Below, one piece after another: positions 17,149 to 25,913 of a stretch of DNA of 64,000 nucleotides. Every line of letters begins with the position of its first letter. Position 1 is the first letter of the stretch. The translations under genes and the position numbers were made by a program. The notes beneath the pieces were generated by a model that was not told the DNA's origin, ran no database searches, and saw only the letters and a list, made by a program, of their open reading frames with translations. Source of the stretch: Cellulomonas sp. SG140 (GTDB taxonomy: Bacteria; Actinomycetota; Actinomycetes; Actinomycetales; Cellulomonadaceae); contig NZ_JANZLA010000006.1 in NCBI RefSeq assembly GCF_025770785.1, positions 124,001 through 188,000 of the forward strand, read 5' to 3'.

Positions 17149-18804
17149 TCAGGCCGCAGCCGCCGCCGGCGCCTCGTCCGGCACGCTGCGCCGCTGCGCG
17201 CGCTGACCGTGCATCAGCAGCGCGGACACCAGCCCGAGCGCGAACACCGCGACCGCCAGCAGCATCGTCTCCGCCACGGCGGTGGCGAAGCCGTGGTGCA
17301 CGGCCTGGAGCGCCGCGGCCTTGATCTGGTCGGCGACCGCCGGCGGCACCGACGAGGGCAGTTGCGGGGCGGAGGCGGACCCGGACGAGAACGCGGATCC
17401 CGACAGGTGCGAGAACCGGTCGAGGAACTGGCCCCGCACCGCCTCGGGGAGCGACGCCGCCGCGTCCTTCGCCGCCGCCGGCACCGTGTGACCGAGCCGC
17501 GACGTCAGCATCGCCACGATGGCCGCTGACCCGATCACGCCGCCGATCTGGCGGTTGGTGTTGAACGCGCCCGCACCCGCGCCCGCCGTCCGGTGGTCCA
17601 GGCCGCTGGTCGCCAGGTTGGCGAGCGGGGAGAACACGCAGGACGTGCCGAGCCCGAAGAACGCCATGGGCAGCAGCAGCCGCCAGGGCGAGCGGTCGGG
17701 GTCGATCCACTGCGACACCCAGGTGATCGAGACGATGAACATCACGAAGCCGAAGGTGACCACCCACTTGGGCGGGATGCGGTCGGACAGCCGACCGGCG
17801 ATCGGCGCCACCACCCCGGACACCAGCGAGGACGGCAGCCCGACCAGCGCCGCGTGCAGCGGCGAGAGTCCGGCGACCTCCTGCAGGAACAGCGTGAACG
17901 GGAAGAAGATGCCGATCATCGCGAAGCCGACCGCCGCGCCGGACACGTTGGCCAGCAGGAAGTTCCGGTTGCGGAACAGCCGCATCGGCAGCAGCGCCTC
18001 CTCGCCCCGCCGCACCTGCAGCCAGCCGAAGACCAGCAGCACCGCCACCCCGACGCCGATCACGCCCCAGACGGTGACCGGTCCGCGGATGGTGCCCCAG
18101 CTGTACGTCGACCCCTCCTGCAGGCCGAACACCAGCAGGAACATCCCGCCGACCGACATCACCATGCCGAGCAGGTCCACCGAGCGCACGTGCCGCTCGA
18201 GCGACGGCAGCCGCGTGAGGGCGAACCAGAGGGCGACCAGCCCGACCGGCACGTTGACGTAGAAGATCCACTCCCAGCCGACCGACTCCACCAGGATCCC
18301 GCCGAGCAGCGGGCCGGTGATCGTCGCGACACCGGCCACCGAGCCCCAGATCCCGAGCGCGGCACCGCGCTGCTGCGGCGGGAAGACGCGCGTGATCATC
18401 GACATGGTCTGTGGCGTCATCAGCGCGCCGCCGATGCCCTGCACCGCGCGGGCGGCGATCAGCAGGCCGATGGACCCCGACAGACCGCACGCCAGCGAGG
18501 ACAGCGTGAACACCACCAGGCCGGCGATGAACACCGGCTTGGGGCCGAACGTGTCCCCCATCCGGCCGGTGACCAGCAGCAGCACGGCGAACGTCAGCAG
18601 GTAGGCGCTGTTCACCCACCCGACCGTGGTCAGGTCGGCCCCGAACGACTTCACCAGCGTCGGCACGGCGATGTTCACGATCGTCGTGTCGACCATGATC
18701 ATGAAGAAGCCGAGGCACAGGGCCGGCAGGATGCTCCACGGGCTGCGCCCGTGCAGGTCGACGAGCGCGCGTGGCGCGGCGGTGGACTGCCCGTTGCGGG
18801 ACAT
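17149..18804 (-). CDS. DHA2 family (14-TM) multidrug MFS exporter
   Basis: A drug:H+ antiporter of the EmrB/QacA type with 551 residues and about 14 membrane helices. Family motifs include DTTIVNIAVPTLVKSF in helix 1, GRMGDTFGPKPVF (motif A) and ARAVQGIGGALMTPQ (motif B), and GPLLGGILVESVGWEWIFY (motif C and after). The long loop SHLSGSAFSSGSAS lies between late helices. It follows a PadR regulator gene by 27 bp on the same strand, so regulator and pump form an operon. The substrate is unknown; typical relatives export dyes, quaternary ammonium compounds or antibiotics. Confidence 0.93.
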   Translation of the reverse strand: MSRNGQSTAAPRALVDLHGRSPWSILPALCLGFFMIMVDTTIVNIAVPTLVKSFGADLTTVGWVNSAYLLTFAVLLLVTGRMGDTFGPKPVFIAGLVVFTLSSLACGLSGSIGLLIAARAVQGIGGALMTPQTMSMITRVFPPQQRGAALGIWGSVAGVATITGPLLGGILVESVGWEWIFYVNVPVGLVALWFALTRLPSLERHVRSVDLLGMVMSVGGMFLLVFGLQEGSTYSWGTIRGPVTVWGVIGVGVAVLLVFGWLQVRRGEEALLPMRLFRNRNFLLANVSGAAVGFAMIGIFFPFTLFLQEVAGLSPLHAALVGLPSSLVSGVVAPIAGRLSDRIPPKWVVTFGFVMFIVSITWVSQWIDPDRSPWRLLLPMAFFGLGTSCVFSPLANLATSGLDHRTAGAGAGAFNTNRQIGGVIGSAAIVAMLTSRLGHTVPAAAKDAAASLPEAVRGQFLDRFSHLSGSAFSSGSASAPQLPSSVPPAVADQIKAAALQAVHHGFATAVAETMLLAVAVFALGLVSALLMHGQRAQRRSVPDEAPAAAAA

Positions 18805-18831
18805 GGGACCTTCCTCAGGGGCTGGCTGGGG

Positions 18832-19449
18832 CTAGGGAGCAGCATGCGGCACGCCACCGACAGAGCCGGTGCGGGCCAGGTAGAGGTCCGACTCCCAGGG
18901 TTCGGGATCGGCTTCCAGACGAGCGACGACGTCGTCGAGCCAGGCGATCTCCGCGGCGAGCATCGCCCGCTCGTGGTCGACGTCAAGGACGAACCGCAGC
19001 GGCAGCTCACGCTCCGTGCGCAGGTGGGTGAGCGTCGACGTGGCGGACGCGTGGGCGGCGGCGAGCCGCTCCCGCCGGGCCGCGAGCGCGGCGAGGGCCT
19101 GGTCCCGTGGCAGGTGCGGCGCCTCCGCGAGACCGACGGCGAACGGCGGGTACGTCCGCTCGTCGTCCGCCAGCAGGCCGGTGAGCCGCGGGATCAGCGC
19201 CGCGGTGCCCGCGTCCGTGGCGCGGTAGGTCGTCCGCTCGGGGCGCCGACCCTGCCGCTCGGTCCCCACCGCCTCGGCGAGGCCATCCGCGACCAGACGT
19301 TCCACCGCGTGGTAGACGGCGCCGACGGTCACCCGCGTGAGCCGGGTCTCGGCGCGCTGCTCGAGCGTGCGGAACACCTCGTACGGGTGCATCGGCTCCT
19401 CGTGGAGCAGCGCGAGCGTCATGACCGCGACGACCGACAGCTGCGGCAT
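18832..19449 (-). CDS. PadR family transcriptional regulator
   Basis: A 205-residue PadR repressor. Residues 1-85 form the winged helix (MTLALLHEEPMHPYEVFRTL, VGAVYHAVERLVADGL, RPERTTYRATDAG); the rest is a C-terminal helical dimerisation and ligand region of the Vir_act_alpha_C type. PadR proteins bind dyads near their own promoters and are released by the drug. The ATG at 19449 is preceded by GAGGGGAG. The gene runs into the DHA2 pump gene, and imperfect dyads lie just upstream, consistent with autoregulation of the pair. Longer in-frame upstream codons were rejected since PadR proteins start at the fold. Confidence 0.92.
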   Translation of the reverse strand: MPQLSVVAVMTLALLHEEPMHPYEVFRTLEQRAETRLTRVTVGAVYHAVERLVADGLAEAVGTERQGRRPERTTYRATDAGTAALIPRLTGLLADDERTYPPFAVGLAEAPHLPRDQALAALAARRERLAAAHASATSTLTHLRTERELPLRFVLDVDHERAMLAAEIAWLDDVVARLEADPEPWESDLYLARTGSVGGVPHAAP

Positions 19450-19464
19450 CGGTGCTCCCCTCGG

Positions 19465-19498
19465 TATGTTCCCTGCGGAATAGTCCGGGGAAACCATA
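19465..19498. promoter_or_regulatory. dyad elements before the PadR operon (candidate operator)
   Basis: Reading the plus strand, TATGTTCCC at 19465-19473 is the partial complement of GGGAAACCATA at 19488-19498 (TATG and TTCCC match, with a 2-nt insertion). A smaller perfect dyad, TTCC-N4-GGAA, sits at 19469-19480. Both lie 16-50 bp upstream of the padR ATG, where an autoregulatory operator would be expected. Confidence 0.5.
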
Positions 19499-19531
19499 GA
19501 GCCCACCGTTGCGCCCGGCAAGCGCACGAGC

Positions 19532-19571
19532 AGACGGGCGGTGCCGGGCCCTCCCCCGGCACCGCCCGTCT
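19532..19571. terminator. strong terminator hairpin after the S8 protease gene
   Basis: A perfect 17-bp stem: the arm 19532-19548 (AGACGGGCGGTGCCGGG) pairs with 19555-19571, with loop CCCTCC. It begins 24 bp downstream of the protease stop on the minus strand and precedes the PadR promoter region. It is the most stable short hairpin I found in the window. Confidence 0.85.
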
Positions 19572-19595
19572 TCGTGCGGCCGTCCTCCGCCGCGA

Positions 19596-22500
19596 CTACC
19601 GCCTGGTGACGGTGACCGCCGTCTGCACCACGGGGGTAGCCCGGATGATCGGGGAGGACAGCCTGGCCGTGAGCGTCTGGGTCCCCGGCTGTCGCGCGGT
19701 GGCCCGGTAGCCCAGGCTGACGGACCCACCGGGGGTCGGCGGGGCGGTGGTGATCGCCCACTCCGTCCCGGAGGCCGCGGTGATGTTCACGCCGCTGGTG
19801 CCGTCGCGGTTCTCCGCGCCGGACGACAGGGGCGCACCGGCGGACCCGCCGAGGGTGCCGTAGGAGAACCACTGACCCTCGGTGGTACCCGTCTGGATCC
19901 AGACCTCGAACGAGCTGGCCGGACCGTGGCCCCAGGCCTGCACCTGGTCGTAGTCGACGACGAGCCAGTGGTTCGTCCCGTCGGACAGGGTGCCCACGCG
20001 GATCGCGCCGCCGCCGCTTGCCGGGTCGAGCGACAGGTCCGTCCAGTACGGGGCCAGCACGTTGTTCGGCCTGGTCGGATCGGGGAACGTCTGCGTGTTG
20101 CAGCAGTCGTTGTCCTCGGCGGTGCCGCCGCCGACGACCACGTACCCGTTGGAGTCGATGCCGATCCGCGTGTACGTCTCCCCGCCGTACTGGAACGCCG
20201 GCACGTCGTAGTTGGTGATCGTCTCGTCACCGAACCCGGTCGCCGCCGGGATGCCGAAGGACGACAGCGGCAGGTAGCCGCCTGCGGGGCTGGCGCCGGG
20301 GGTGATGGACGTGATCGTCGGCGGCAGTGCCGGGCTCAGCGTGCCCGTCCAGCGCAGGCCCGACCGCGTGGCCGTCCCGGGCGCCGCCACCGAGGTGATC
20401 GGCAGACCGGGTGTCGAGGAGACCTCGACCGTGGTCGGTGCGGCCACGGCGGCGAAGTTCGTCGCCGTCACGGTGCAGTCGGTGCTGGCGCCCCGCGCCA
20501 GCGTGGTCGGGTCGCACGTCTGCGTCAGGTGCACCGCCGCGTCACCGGTGTTCACCACCACCGGCAGCACCACCGGAACCGCACCGCCGCTGGTCAGCGT
20601 GATCTGGCCGCTGTGCCACCCGTGCGCGGTCGCGGTGCCGTCCACCAGGATCCGCAGCCTCTGCGTCTGGCCCGGCCGCAGCGTGAACCGCGCCGGCTGA
20701 ACGGTCACCTTCAGCCCGTCCGCACCGGTCGCCGCCGCCGAGAACGCCAGGGTGCGCCCCGAGACGTTCTTCGCCGTGCGCGTGGTCAGCAGCGCGCCCG
20801 GCAGCGGGTTCACCGCGATGCTCGGCAGGTCCAGGTCCACCCGGTGCAGCGGGTCGGTGGCGCTGGCCGCCATGTCCTTCGCCGAGACGTCGAACGTCAG
20901 CGTCGGCTGCACCGCCCGGTCGGCCCGGATGGAGCCGGCGCCGCGGTCGAACACCCCCGCGGGGCCGCCGTCGGCGTTCACCACGGACTGCAGCGAGGAC
21001 GTCATCAGCGCGGACTTCACCTGTCCCGGCGTCCAGTCCGGGTGCGCCGCACGGACCAGCGCCGAGATGCCGGTGGCGTGCGGGCTCGACATCGAGGTGC
21101 CCGCGATGGCCTGGTACAGCTGGCCCTTCGGCCCGGCCGGGATGTCCACCGGGGTCGGGGTGTTGCCCGCCAGCACCTGCACCCCGGGCGCGGTGATGTC
21201 CGGCTTGAGGAAGTCACCCACCGGTCCGCGGGAGCTGAACCCGGCCATCACGTCGCCGGTGGCGGGCGTCAGCGCCCCGGTCGCCCAGGTGGCCGTCACG
21301 CCGGTGTGCGCCGCGAGGAACGCGAGCAGCTCGTCGTTCGGACCCTCGAGGTGGATGGCCGGCAGGAAGTGGTTGTCCGTCTCGGTGTCCGACGGCGTGG
21401 GGTTGTAGAGCACCATGCCCGCCGCACCGCCCTGGCTGGCGAAGTACCCCTTCTCGACGCGCCCCCCGCCACCGCCACCGCGTTCGCAGACCACCACCTT
21501 GCCGGTCAGCGACCCGGCGGCGAACGGCTTCAGGCAGTACTGGCCGCCGGTGTAGCCCGGCACGTCGGCGGCGAGCACCACGGGGGCGTCGGTGACGCCG
21601 GTGGTCAGCGTGGCGCCCTGCTTGGTGTAGGTGGCGCCGTCGGCTGCGGTCAGGTGCAGCACGGACGCGAAGGCCCGGTCCGACGTGGACGCGCCGACGG
21701 TGGTCACCCACGGCCCGGCGTGGTTCGCCGTGCCCGCGGTGGGCCCGTCGTTCCCGGCGGACGCGTTGACGCTGATGCCGGCCTCGTAGGCGTCCAGGAA
21801 CGCCAGCTCCACCGGGTCGGTGTACGCCGAGGTGCCGCCGGAGATCGAGTAGTTGATCACGTCGACCCCGTCGAGGATCGCCTGCTGCACGGCCGCCACC
21901 GAGTCGGACTGGTAGCAGCCCGCCACGGCGCACACCTTGTAGGCGATCACCGAGGCGCCCGGCGCCATGCCGGCGACCGGACCGCGGTCCGTGCCGAGCA
22001 GCGGTGCGCTGGCGACGTAGCTGCCCGCCGCAGTCGTGGCCGTGTGCGTGCCGTGCCCGTCGGCGTCGCGCACGGAGCACGCAGTCGCCGAGCAGTACTC
22101 GTCCTTGCCGATCGCGCCCTGGGCTCGGGCGGTGTCGAGGAAGGCGTAGGCGCCGATCAGCTTGTCGTTGCAGGTGAACGCCGCACCGAGCGCCGGGTCG
22201 CTGCCGTCGCCGAACTGGCACGCCCACGGGCCGCCGGCCGGCTTGGGCAGGCCCACGTCGGTCAGCATCGGGTGCTCGGGCCAGATGCCGGTGTCCAGCA
22301 CGCCGACGATCACACCCTGGCCGGCGTGGTCACGGCCGCCGAGCGACGGCCACACCTTCTCCGCGCCGACGAATGCCGTGGTGCCGTTCTCGAGCGCACC
22401 TGCGGTCGGGGCAGCGGTGGTGCCCGCGAGCGCCGTCGTCGAGACCCCGGAGCCCAGCTCCGTCTGCACGTGCTCGAGCGCGTCCTGCTGCACCGCGACC

Positions 22501-23021
22501 ACGCCGGGCACCTTGAGCAGATCCTTGGCACGGTTCGCCGGGAGCGTCACCGCCAGACCGCCGTACGCGAGGTTGTAGGTGCCGCGGACCGTCGCGGACG
22601 GCACGGCGGCGCGCACGGCGGCCGACGCCTTGTCCGCCTTGCCGCCCAGCAGGCGCAGGTACGACGAGACGTTCGAGTCGCCCGTGCGCAGCGCCTTGCC
22701 GGTCACCTCGGGGCTGGTCGCCGCGAAGCCCGCCACGTCGCCGGAGTAGGCGGCCGCCGCGTCGTAGTCGAGCTTGACCATGATCGTCGTCGGTGCGGTG
22801 TCCGTCCGGGCGAGCAGAGCGGGATCGCTCTGCGCCAGCCGCGCGCGGCTCGCCTTCGGGGTGTCGATGGGCGCCGACGAGGGAGTCACCGCCGCCGCCG
22901 TGAAGCGGCCGGTCGGACCCGGGTCCGGTGGCGCCGCCTGCGCCGGGATCGTGCCGAGCGCGGTCGCGACCGCAGCCCCCACCGCCACTGCCCACATTCG
23001 GGTCCCCGACCGTCGAGTCAT
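19596..23021 (-). CDS. secreted subtilisin-like (S8) serine protease, multidomain
   Basis: An exported endopeptidase of 1141 residues. A Sec signal peptide (MTRRSGTRMWAVAVGAAVAT, cleavage after AQA near residue 29) leads to an I9 propeptide (about 80-185). The S8 domain holds D243 in GVLDTGIWPEHP, H323 in DGHGTHT and S643 in GTSMSSPHATG. A PA domain is inserted between H and S (GKVVVCERGGGGGGRVEKGY). After it come Fn3-like regions (PARFTLRPGQTQRLRILVDG) and a beta-rich tail with a cysteine pair (DNDCCNTQ). No LPXTG motif, so it is probably released. ATG at 23021 follows a purine-rich GAGGGGGCG. Confidence 0.95.
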   Translation of the reverse strand: MTRRSGTRMWAVAVGAAVATALGTIPAQAAPPDPGPTGRFTAAAVTPSSAPIDTPKASRARLAQSDPALLARTDTAPTTIMVKLDYDAAAAYSGDVAGFAATSPEVTGKALRTGDSNVSSYLRLLGGKADKASAAVRAAVPSATVRGTYNLAYGGLAVTLPANRAKDLLKVPGVVAVQQDALEHVQTELGSGVSTTALAGTTAAPTAGALENGTTAFVGAEKVWPSLGGRDHAGQGVIVGVLDTGIWPEHPMLTDVGLPKPAGGPWACQFGDGSDPALGAAFTCNDKLIGAYAFLDTARAQGAIGKDEYCSATACSVRDADGHGTHTATTAAGSYVASAPLLGTDRGPVAGMAPGASVIAYKVCAVAGCYQSDSVAAVQQAILDGVDVINYSISGGTSAYTDPVELAFLDAYEAGISVNASAGNDGPTAGTANHAGPWVTTVGASTSDRAFASVLHLTAADGATYTKQGATLTTGVTDAPVVLAADVPGYTGGQYCLKPFAAGSLTGKVVVCERGGGGGGRVEKGYFASQGGAAGMVLYNPTPSDTETDNHFLPAIHLEGPNDELLAFLAAHTGVTATWATGALTPATGDVMAGFSSRGPVGDFLKPDITAPGVQVLAGNTPTPVDIPAGPKGQLYQAIAGTSMSSPHATGISALVRAAHPDWTPGQVKSALMTSSLQSVVNADGGPAGVFDRGAGSIRADRAVQPTLTFDVSAKDMAASATDPLHRVDLDLPSIAVNPLPGALLTTRTAKNVSGRTLAFSAAATGADGLKVTVQPARFTLRPGQTQRLRILVDGTATAHGWHSGQITLTSGGAVPVVLPVVVNTGDAAVHLTQTCDPTTLARGASTDCTVTATNFAAVAAPTTVEVSSTPGLPITSVAAPGTATRSGLRWTGTLSPALPPTITSITPGASPAGGYLPLSSFGIPAATGFGDETITNYDVPAFQYGGETYTRIGIDSNGYVVVGGGTAEDNDCCNTQTFPDPTRPNNVLAPYWTDLSLDPASGGGAIRVGTLSDGTNHWLVVDYDQVQAWGHGPASSFEVWIQTGTTEGQWFSYGTLGGSAGAPLSSGAENRDGTSGVNITAASGTEWAITTAPPTPGGSVSLGYRATARQPGTQTLTARLSSPIIRATPVVQTAVTVTRR

Positions 23022-23125
23022 CGACGCCCCCTCTGTCAGTCACCACAGGTGTTACACAAGTTGGCGGGAACCGTAACGGGTGCGGGGCCGCGCTGACCAG
23101 GGGTTGACCAGGGCGGATCGTCGGG

Positions 23126-23160
23126 CGCACACTCGCGCGCCCGTGTGCGGTGAGCACACG
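23126..23160. promoter_or_regulatory. overlapping alternative dyads upstream of the S8 protease
   Basis: CGTGTGC at 23142-23148 and GCACACG at 23154-23160 form a perfect 7-bp dyad with a 5-nt centre. The same CGTGTGC-type arm is also complementary to CGCACAC at about 23127-23133, so two mutually exclusive hairpins or two half-site pairs exist. The site is about 105-135 bp before the protease start and could be a regulator site or attenuator-like structure. Confidence 0.4.
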
Positions 23161-23164
23161 CTGA

Positions 23165-23196
23165 CCCCGTTTGTTACGAGGCCTGTGACAACGGGG
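23165..23196. promoter_or_regulatory. near-perfect inverted repeat between phoH2 and the S8 protease
   Basis: CCCCGTTTGTTAC at 23165-23177 faces GTGACAACGGGG at 23185-23196, matching except for one extra T and one mismatch. It lies about 150 bp upstream of the protease start and about 80 bp past the phoH2 stop. It may be an operator or a second terminator. Confidence 0.4.
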
Positions 23197-23220
23197 CGAG
23201 GACGGTTGGCGGGGAGACGC

Positions 23221-23254
23221 CGGAGGGCGGGGACCCCACGGCCCCCGCCCTCCG
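23221..23254. terminator. terminator hairpin after phoH2
   Basis: CGGAGGGCGGGG at 23221-23232 pairs perfectly with CCCCGCCCTCCG at 23243-23254 (12-bp stem, 10-nt loop), 18 bp downstream of the phoH2 stop on the minus strand. Confidence 0.8.
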
Positions 23255-23272
23255 CGGCCCTTCGGTACCGCG

Positions 23273-24670
23273 CTACGCCTCGATGCCCTCGAGCATCTCG
23301 GTGACGAGGGCCGCGACGGGCGACCGCTCCGACCGGGTCAGCGTCACGTGCGCGAACAGCGGGTGGCCCTTGAGCGCCTCGATCACGGCGGCCACGCCGT
23401 CGTGCCGTCCGACCCGCAGGTTGTCCCGCTGCGCGACGTCGTGGGTGAGCACCACTCGGGAGCTCTGCCCGATCCGGGACAGGACGGTCAGCAGCACGTT
23501 GCGCTCGAGGGACTGAGCCTCGTCGACGATCACGAAGGCGTCGTGCAGCGAGCGGCCGCGGATGTGGGTCAGGGGCAGCACCTCGAGCAGGTCGCGGTCG
23601 AGCACCTCCTCGACCACCTCCTTGCTGACCAGGGCCCCGAGCGTGTCGAACACCGCCTGCGCCCAGGGGTTCATCTTCTCGGCCTCGTTGCCCGGCAGGT
23701 AGCCGAGCTCCTGCCCACCGACGGCGTACAGCGGCCGGAACACCATCACCTTGCGGTGCTGCCGTCGCTCCAGCACCGCCTCGAGGCCGGCGCACAGCGC
23801 CAGCGCAGACTTGCCGGTGCCGGCCCGACCGCCGAGGGACACGATGCCGATCTCCTCGTCGAGCAGCAGGTCGATGGCGATCCGCTGCTCGGCGCTGCGG
23901 CCGTGCACCCCGAACACGTCCTGGTCGCCGCGCACCAGCTGCACGTGCTTGTCGGCCGTCACGCGCCCGAGCGCCGAGCCGCGGGGGCTGTGCAGCACCA
24001 GGCCGGTGTGGCAGGGCAGGTCGCGGGGGCCGTCACCGGGAGCGAGCCCGTACGTCAGGTCGATGTCGGCCAGCGCCAGGCTCTCGTCCTCCCACAGCCG
24101 CGACATCTGCTCCTCGGACAGGTCCAGGGCGTCCATCCCGGTCCAGCCGGAGTCCACCGCGAGCTCGTGCCGGTACTCCTCCGCCCGCAGCCCCATCGCC
24201 GACGCCTTGACCCGCATCGGCAGGTCCTTCGAGACGACCGTGACGTCACAGCCCTCGGCCGCGAGGTTGGCGGCCACCGCGAGGATGCGCGTGTCGTTGT
24301 CACCGAGCCGGAACCCGGCCGGCAGCACCGTCGGGTCGATGTGGTTCAGCTCGACCCGCAACGTGCCGCCCGCGTCGTTCACCGGTACGGGCGCGTCGAG
24401 GCGGCCGTAGGTGATGCGCAGGTCGTCGAGCGCACGCAGGGCGCTGCGGGCGAAGTAGCCGAGCTCGGCGTGGTGTCGCTTGGCCTCGAGCTCGGTGATG
24501 ACGACGACGGGCAGCACCACGTCGTGCTCGGCGAAGCGCGCGATCGCCTTGGGGTCCGAGAGCAGGACCGAGGTGTCCAGCACGTGCGTGCGGCGTCCGT
24601 CCCCTCCGGTCGTGCCCGACGTCGTGCTCGTGCGAGCGGAGGTCGATCCGTTCTGCGCAGTGCTGACCAC
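23273..24670 (-). CDS. phoH2: PIN domain-PhoH ATPase fusion (PhoH2)
   Basis: A 465-residue fusion of an N-terminal PIN ribonuclease domain (about 25-175; [22 protein letters not shown] and [11 protein letters not shown] hold the acidic residues) and a C-terminal PhoH P-loop ATPase (Walker [13 protein letters not shown], Walker [10 protein letters not shown]). From the family, such proteins couple RNA unwinding to cleavage. I chose GTG at 24670 because GGAGGGAG lies 6 nt upstream. An in-frame ATG at 24691 sits before that ribosome binding site, and the frame stays open to 24892, but the extra residues are Arg-rich and non-conserved. A terminator hairpin follows the stop. Confidence 0.94.
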   Translation of the reverse strand: MVSTAQNGSTSARTSTTSGTTGGDGRRTHVLDTSVLLSDPKAIARFAEHDVVLPVVVITELEAKRHHAELGYFARSALRALDDLRITYGRLDAPVPVNDAGGTLRVELNHIDPTVLPAGFRLGDNDTRILAVAANLAAEGCDVTVVSKDLPMRVKASAMGLRAEEYRHELAVDSGWTGMDALDLSEEQMSRLWEDESLALADIDLTYGLAPGDGPRDLPCHTGLVLHSPRGSALGRVTADKHVQLVRGDQDVFGVHGRSAEQRIAIDLLLDEEIGIVSLGGRAGTGKSALALCAGLEAVLERRQHRKVMVFRPLYAVGGQELGYLPGNEAEKMNPWAQAVFDTLGALVSKEVVEEVLDRDLLEVLPLTHIRGRSLHDAFVIVDEAQSLERNVLLTVLSRIGQSSRVVLTHDVAQRDNLRVGRHDGVAAVIEALKGHPLFAHVTLTRSERSPVAALVTEMLEGIEA

Positions 24671-24972
24671 GGCAGGCTCCCTCCGGCGCATCAGCGCCGT
24701 GTCGGGCACCTCACGCCGACGTCCCCGCAGGGACCGCCGACGAGCGGCGACGGGGTGCGGTCGGCCGGCCCGACGAAGGGCCGGACCGGCCCTCCTCCGC
24801 GGAGCGGATGCTCCATGGGCTGGCCTCCCGGGGACGGCGGGAGCCGTCCACTGAGCCGACGCTAAGTCCGTGCGCGGCGCGCTCCGCACCACGACACGCC
24901 CCGTTCCGGCGGATCATCCGCTCGACGACGAAGAGTTCACCTGGCCGTCACACGGACGTCGTCGTGCGTCTC
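24671..24972. other. 302-bp gap upstream of phoH2, no gene assigned
   Basis: This gap separates the phoH2 start from the cis-prenyltransferase stop. It must contain the phoH2 promoter and leader. An open frame continuous with phoH2 extends to 24892 but codes for an Arg/Pro/Ala-rich stretch with no ribosome binding site of note. I see no RNA gene or clear -10/-35 pair. Confidence 0.5.
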
Positions 24973-25734
24973 CTACAGGCCCAGCCGGCGCTCGCGCGCC
25001 ACGTACGAGCGCACCGCGCGCAGGAAGTCGACCTTGCGGAAGCTCGGCCAGTACGCCTCGCAGAAGTAGAACTCGGAGTGCGCGCTCTGCCACAGCAGGA
25101 ACCCGCCCAGCCGCTGCTCGCCGGAGGTACGGATGACGAGCTCCGGGTCCGGTTGACCCTTCGTGTACAGGTGCGCGGCGATGTGCTGCACGTCGAAGTC
25201 AGCGGCCAGGTCGTCCAGGCTCGCGCCCTTGGCGGCGTTCTCCCGCAGGTACGACCGGACGGCGTCCGCGATCTCGTGCCGCCCGCCGTACCCCACCGCG
25301 ACGTTGACGTGCAGTCCGACGACGCCCTCGGTGGCGGTCTCGGCGTCCTTGAGCGCCCGGGCGGTCCGCTCCGGCAGCAGGTCCAGGGCACCCATCGCCT
25401 GCAGGCGCCAGCGCCTGGTCGCCGCGAGGTTGCGCACCGCGTCCTCGATGATCTCCAGGAGCGACCCCAGCTCCTCCGGGTCCCGGGACAGGTTGTCCGT
25501 GGACAGCATCCAGAGGGTGACCACCTCGACGCCGACGTCCTCGCTCCACTCGAGCAGCTCGGCGATCTTGTCCGCACCGGCGCGGTGGCCGGTCGCCGAG
25601 GACAGCCCGATGCTGCGGGCCCAGCGACGGTTGCCGTCGAGGATCACACCGACGTGCCGGGGCACACGGTCCCGCGGCAGGCTCGCGGCCAGGCGGCGCT
25701 CGTAGAGCCCGTAGAGCGGGTGTGGCAGACGCAC
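24973..25734 (-). CDS. cis-prenyltransferase (short-chain Z-isoprenyl/undecaprenyl diphosphate synthase)
   Basis: Condenses IPP with allylic diphosphates in cis configuration for the cell-wall lipid carrier; 253 residues, cytosol or membrane surface. Motifs are HVGVILDGNRRWARS (catalytic Asp), the hydrophobic LSTDNLSRDP region, NVAVGYGGRHEIADA and the C-terminal IRTSGEQRLGGFLLWQSAHSE-type IPP site. The N-terminal HPLYGLYERRLA and next-door hemolysin III resemble the Mycobacterium Rv1086 type, which makes Z,E-farnesyl diphosphate; I infer that subgroup, but undecaprenyl/decaprenyl synthase remains possible. GTG at 25734 is selected because GGAGGAG lies about 9 nt upstream. The substrate comes from the pathway that includes ispH. 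Confidence 0.92.
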   Translation of the reverse strand: MRLPHPLYGLYERRLAASLPRDRVPRHVGVILDGNRRWARSIGLSSATGHRAGADKIAELLEWSEDVGVEVVTLWMLSTDNLSRDPEELGSLLEIIEDAVRNLAATRRWRLQAMGALDLLPERTARALKDAETATEGVVGLHVNVAVGYGGRHEIADAVRSYLRENAAKGASLDDLAADFDVQHIAAHLYTKGQPDPELVIRTSGEQRLGGFLLWQSAHSEFYFCEAYWPSFRKVDFLRAVRSYVARERRLGL

Positions 25735-25868
25735 GCCGACGACTCCTCCGGGTCGGGGTGGTGGCGGAGGAGCACCCCCGCTCGGCACGGGATCACGGTA
25801 CTCCGCCGCCCTCGCGCGGGCCGCTGACGCAGGACCTCCGGCGTCGACACCCCGACCTACGTCCACGT

Positions 25869-25888
25869 AACCTACGGTGTCGTAGGTT
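25869..25888. promoter_or_regulatory. perfect 7-bp-arm palindrome between prenyltransferase and hemolysin III
   Basis: AACCTAC at 25869-25875 and GTAGGTT at 25882-25888 flank GGTGTC. The 20-bp dyad begins 25 bp upstream of the hemolysin III GTG and 135 bp upstream of the divergent prenyltransferase start. Size and symmetry fit a TetR-type operator; no regulator gene adjoins. Confidence 0.6.
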
Positions 25889-25913
25889 TCTGTCAGCCAG
25901 CCGAGGAGACGCC

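Noticed and set aside
19509..23096. Open frame of 1195 residues opposite the S8 protease
   Set aside because: The composition is Arg/Gly/Val/His-rich and no fold is visible; the opposite strand has an intact triad, signal peptide and domains.
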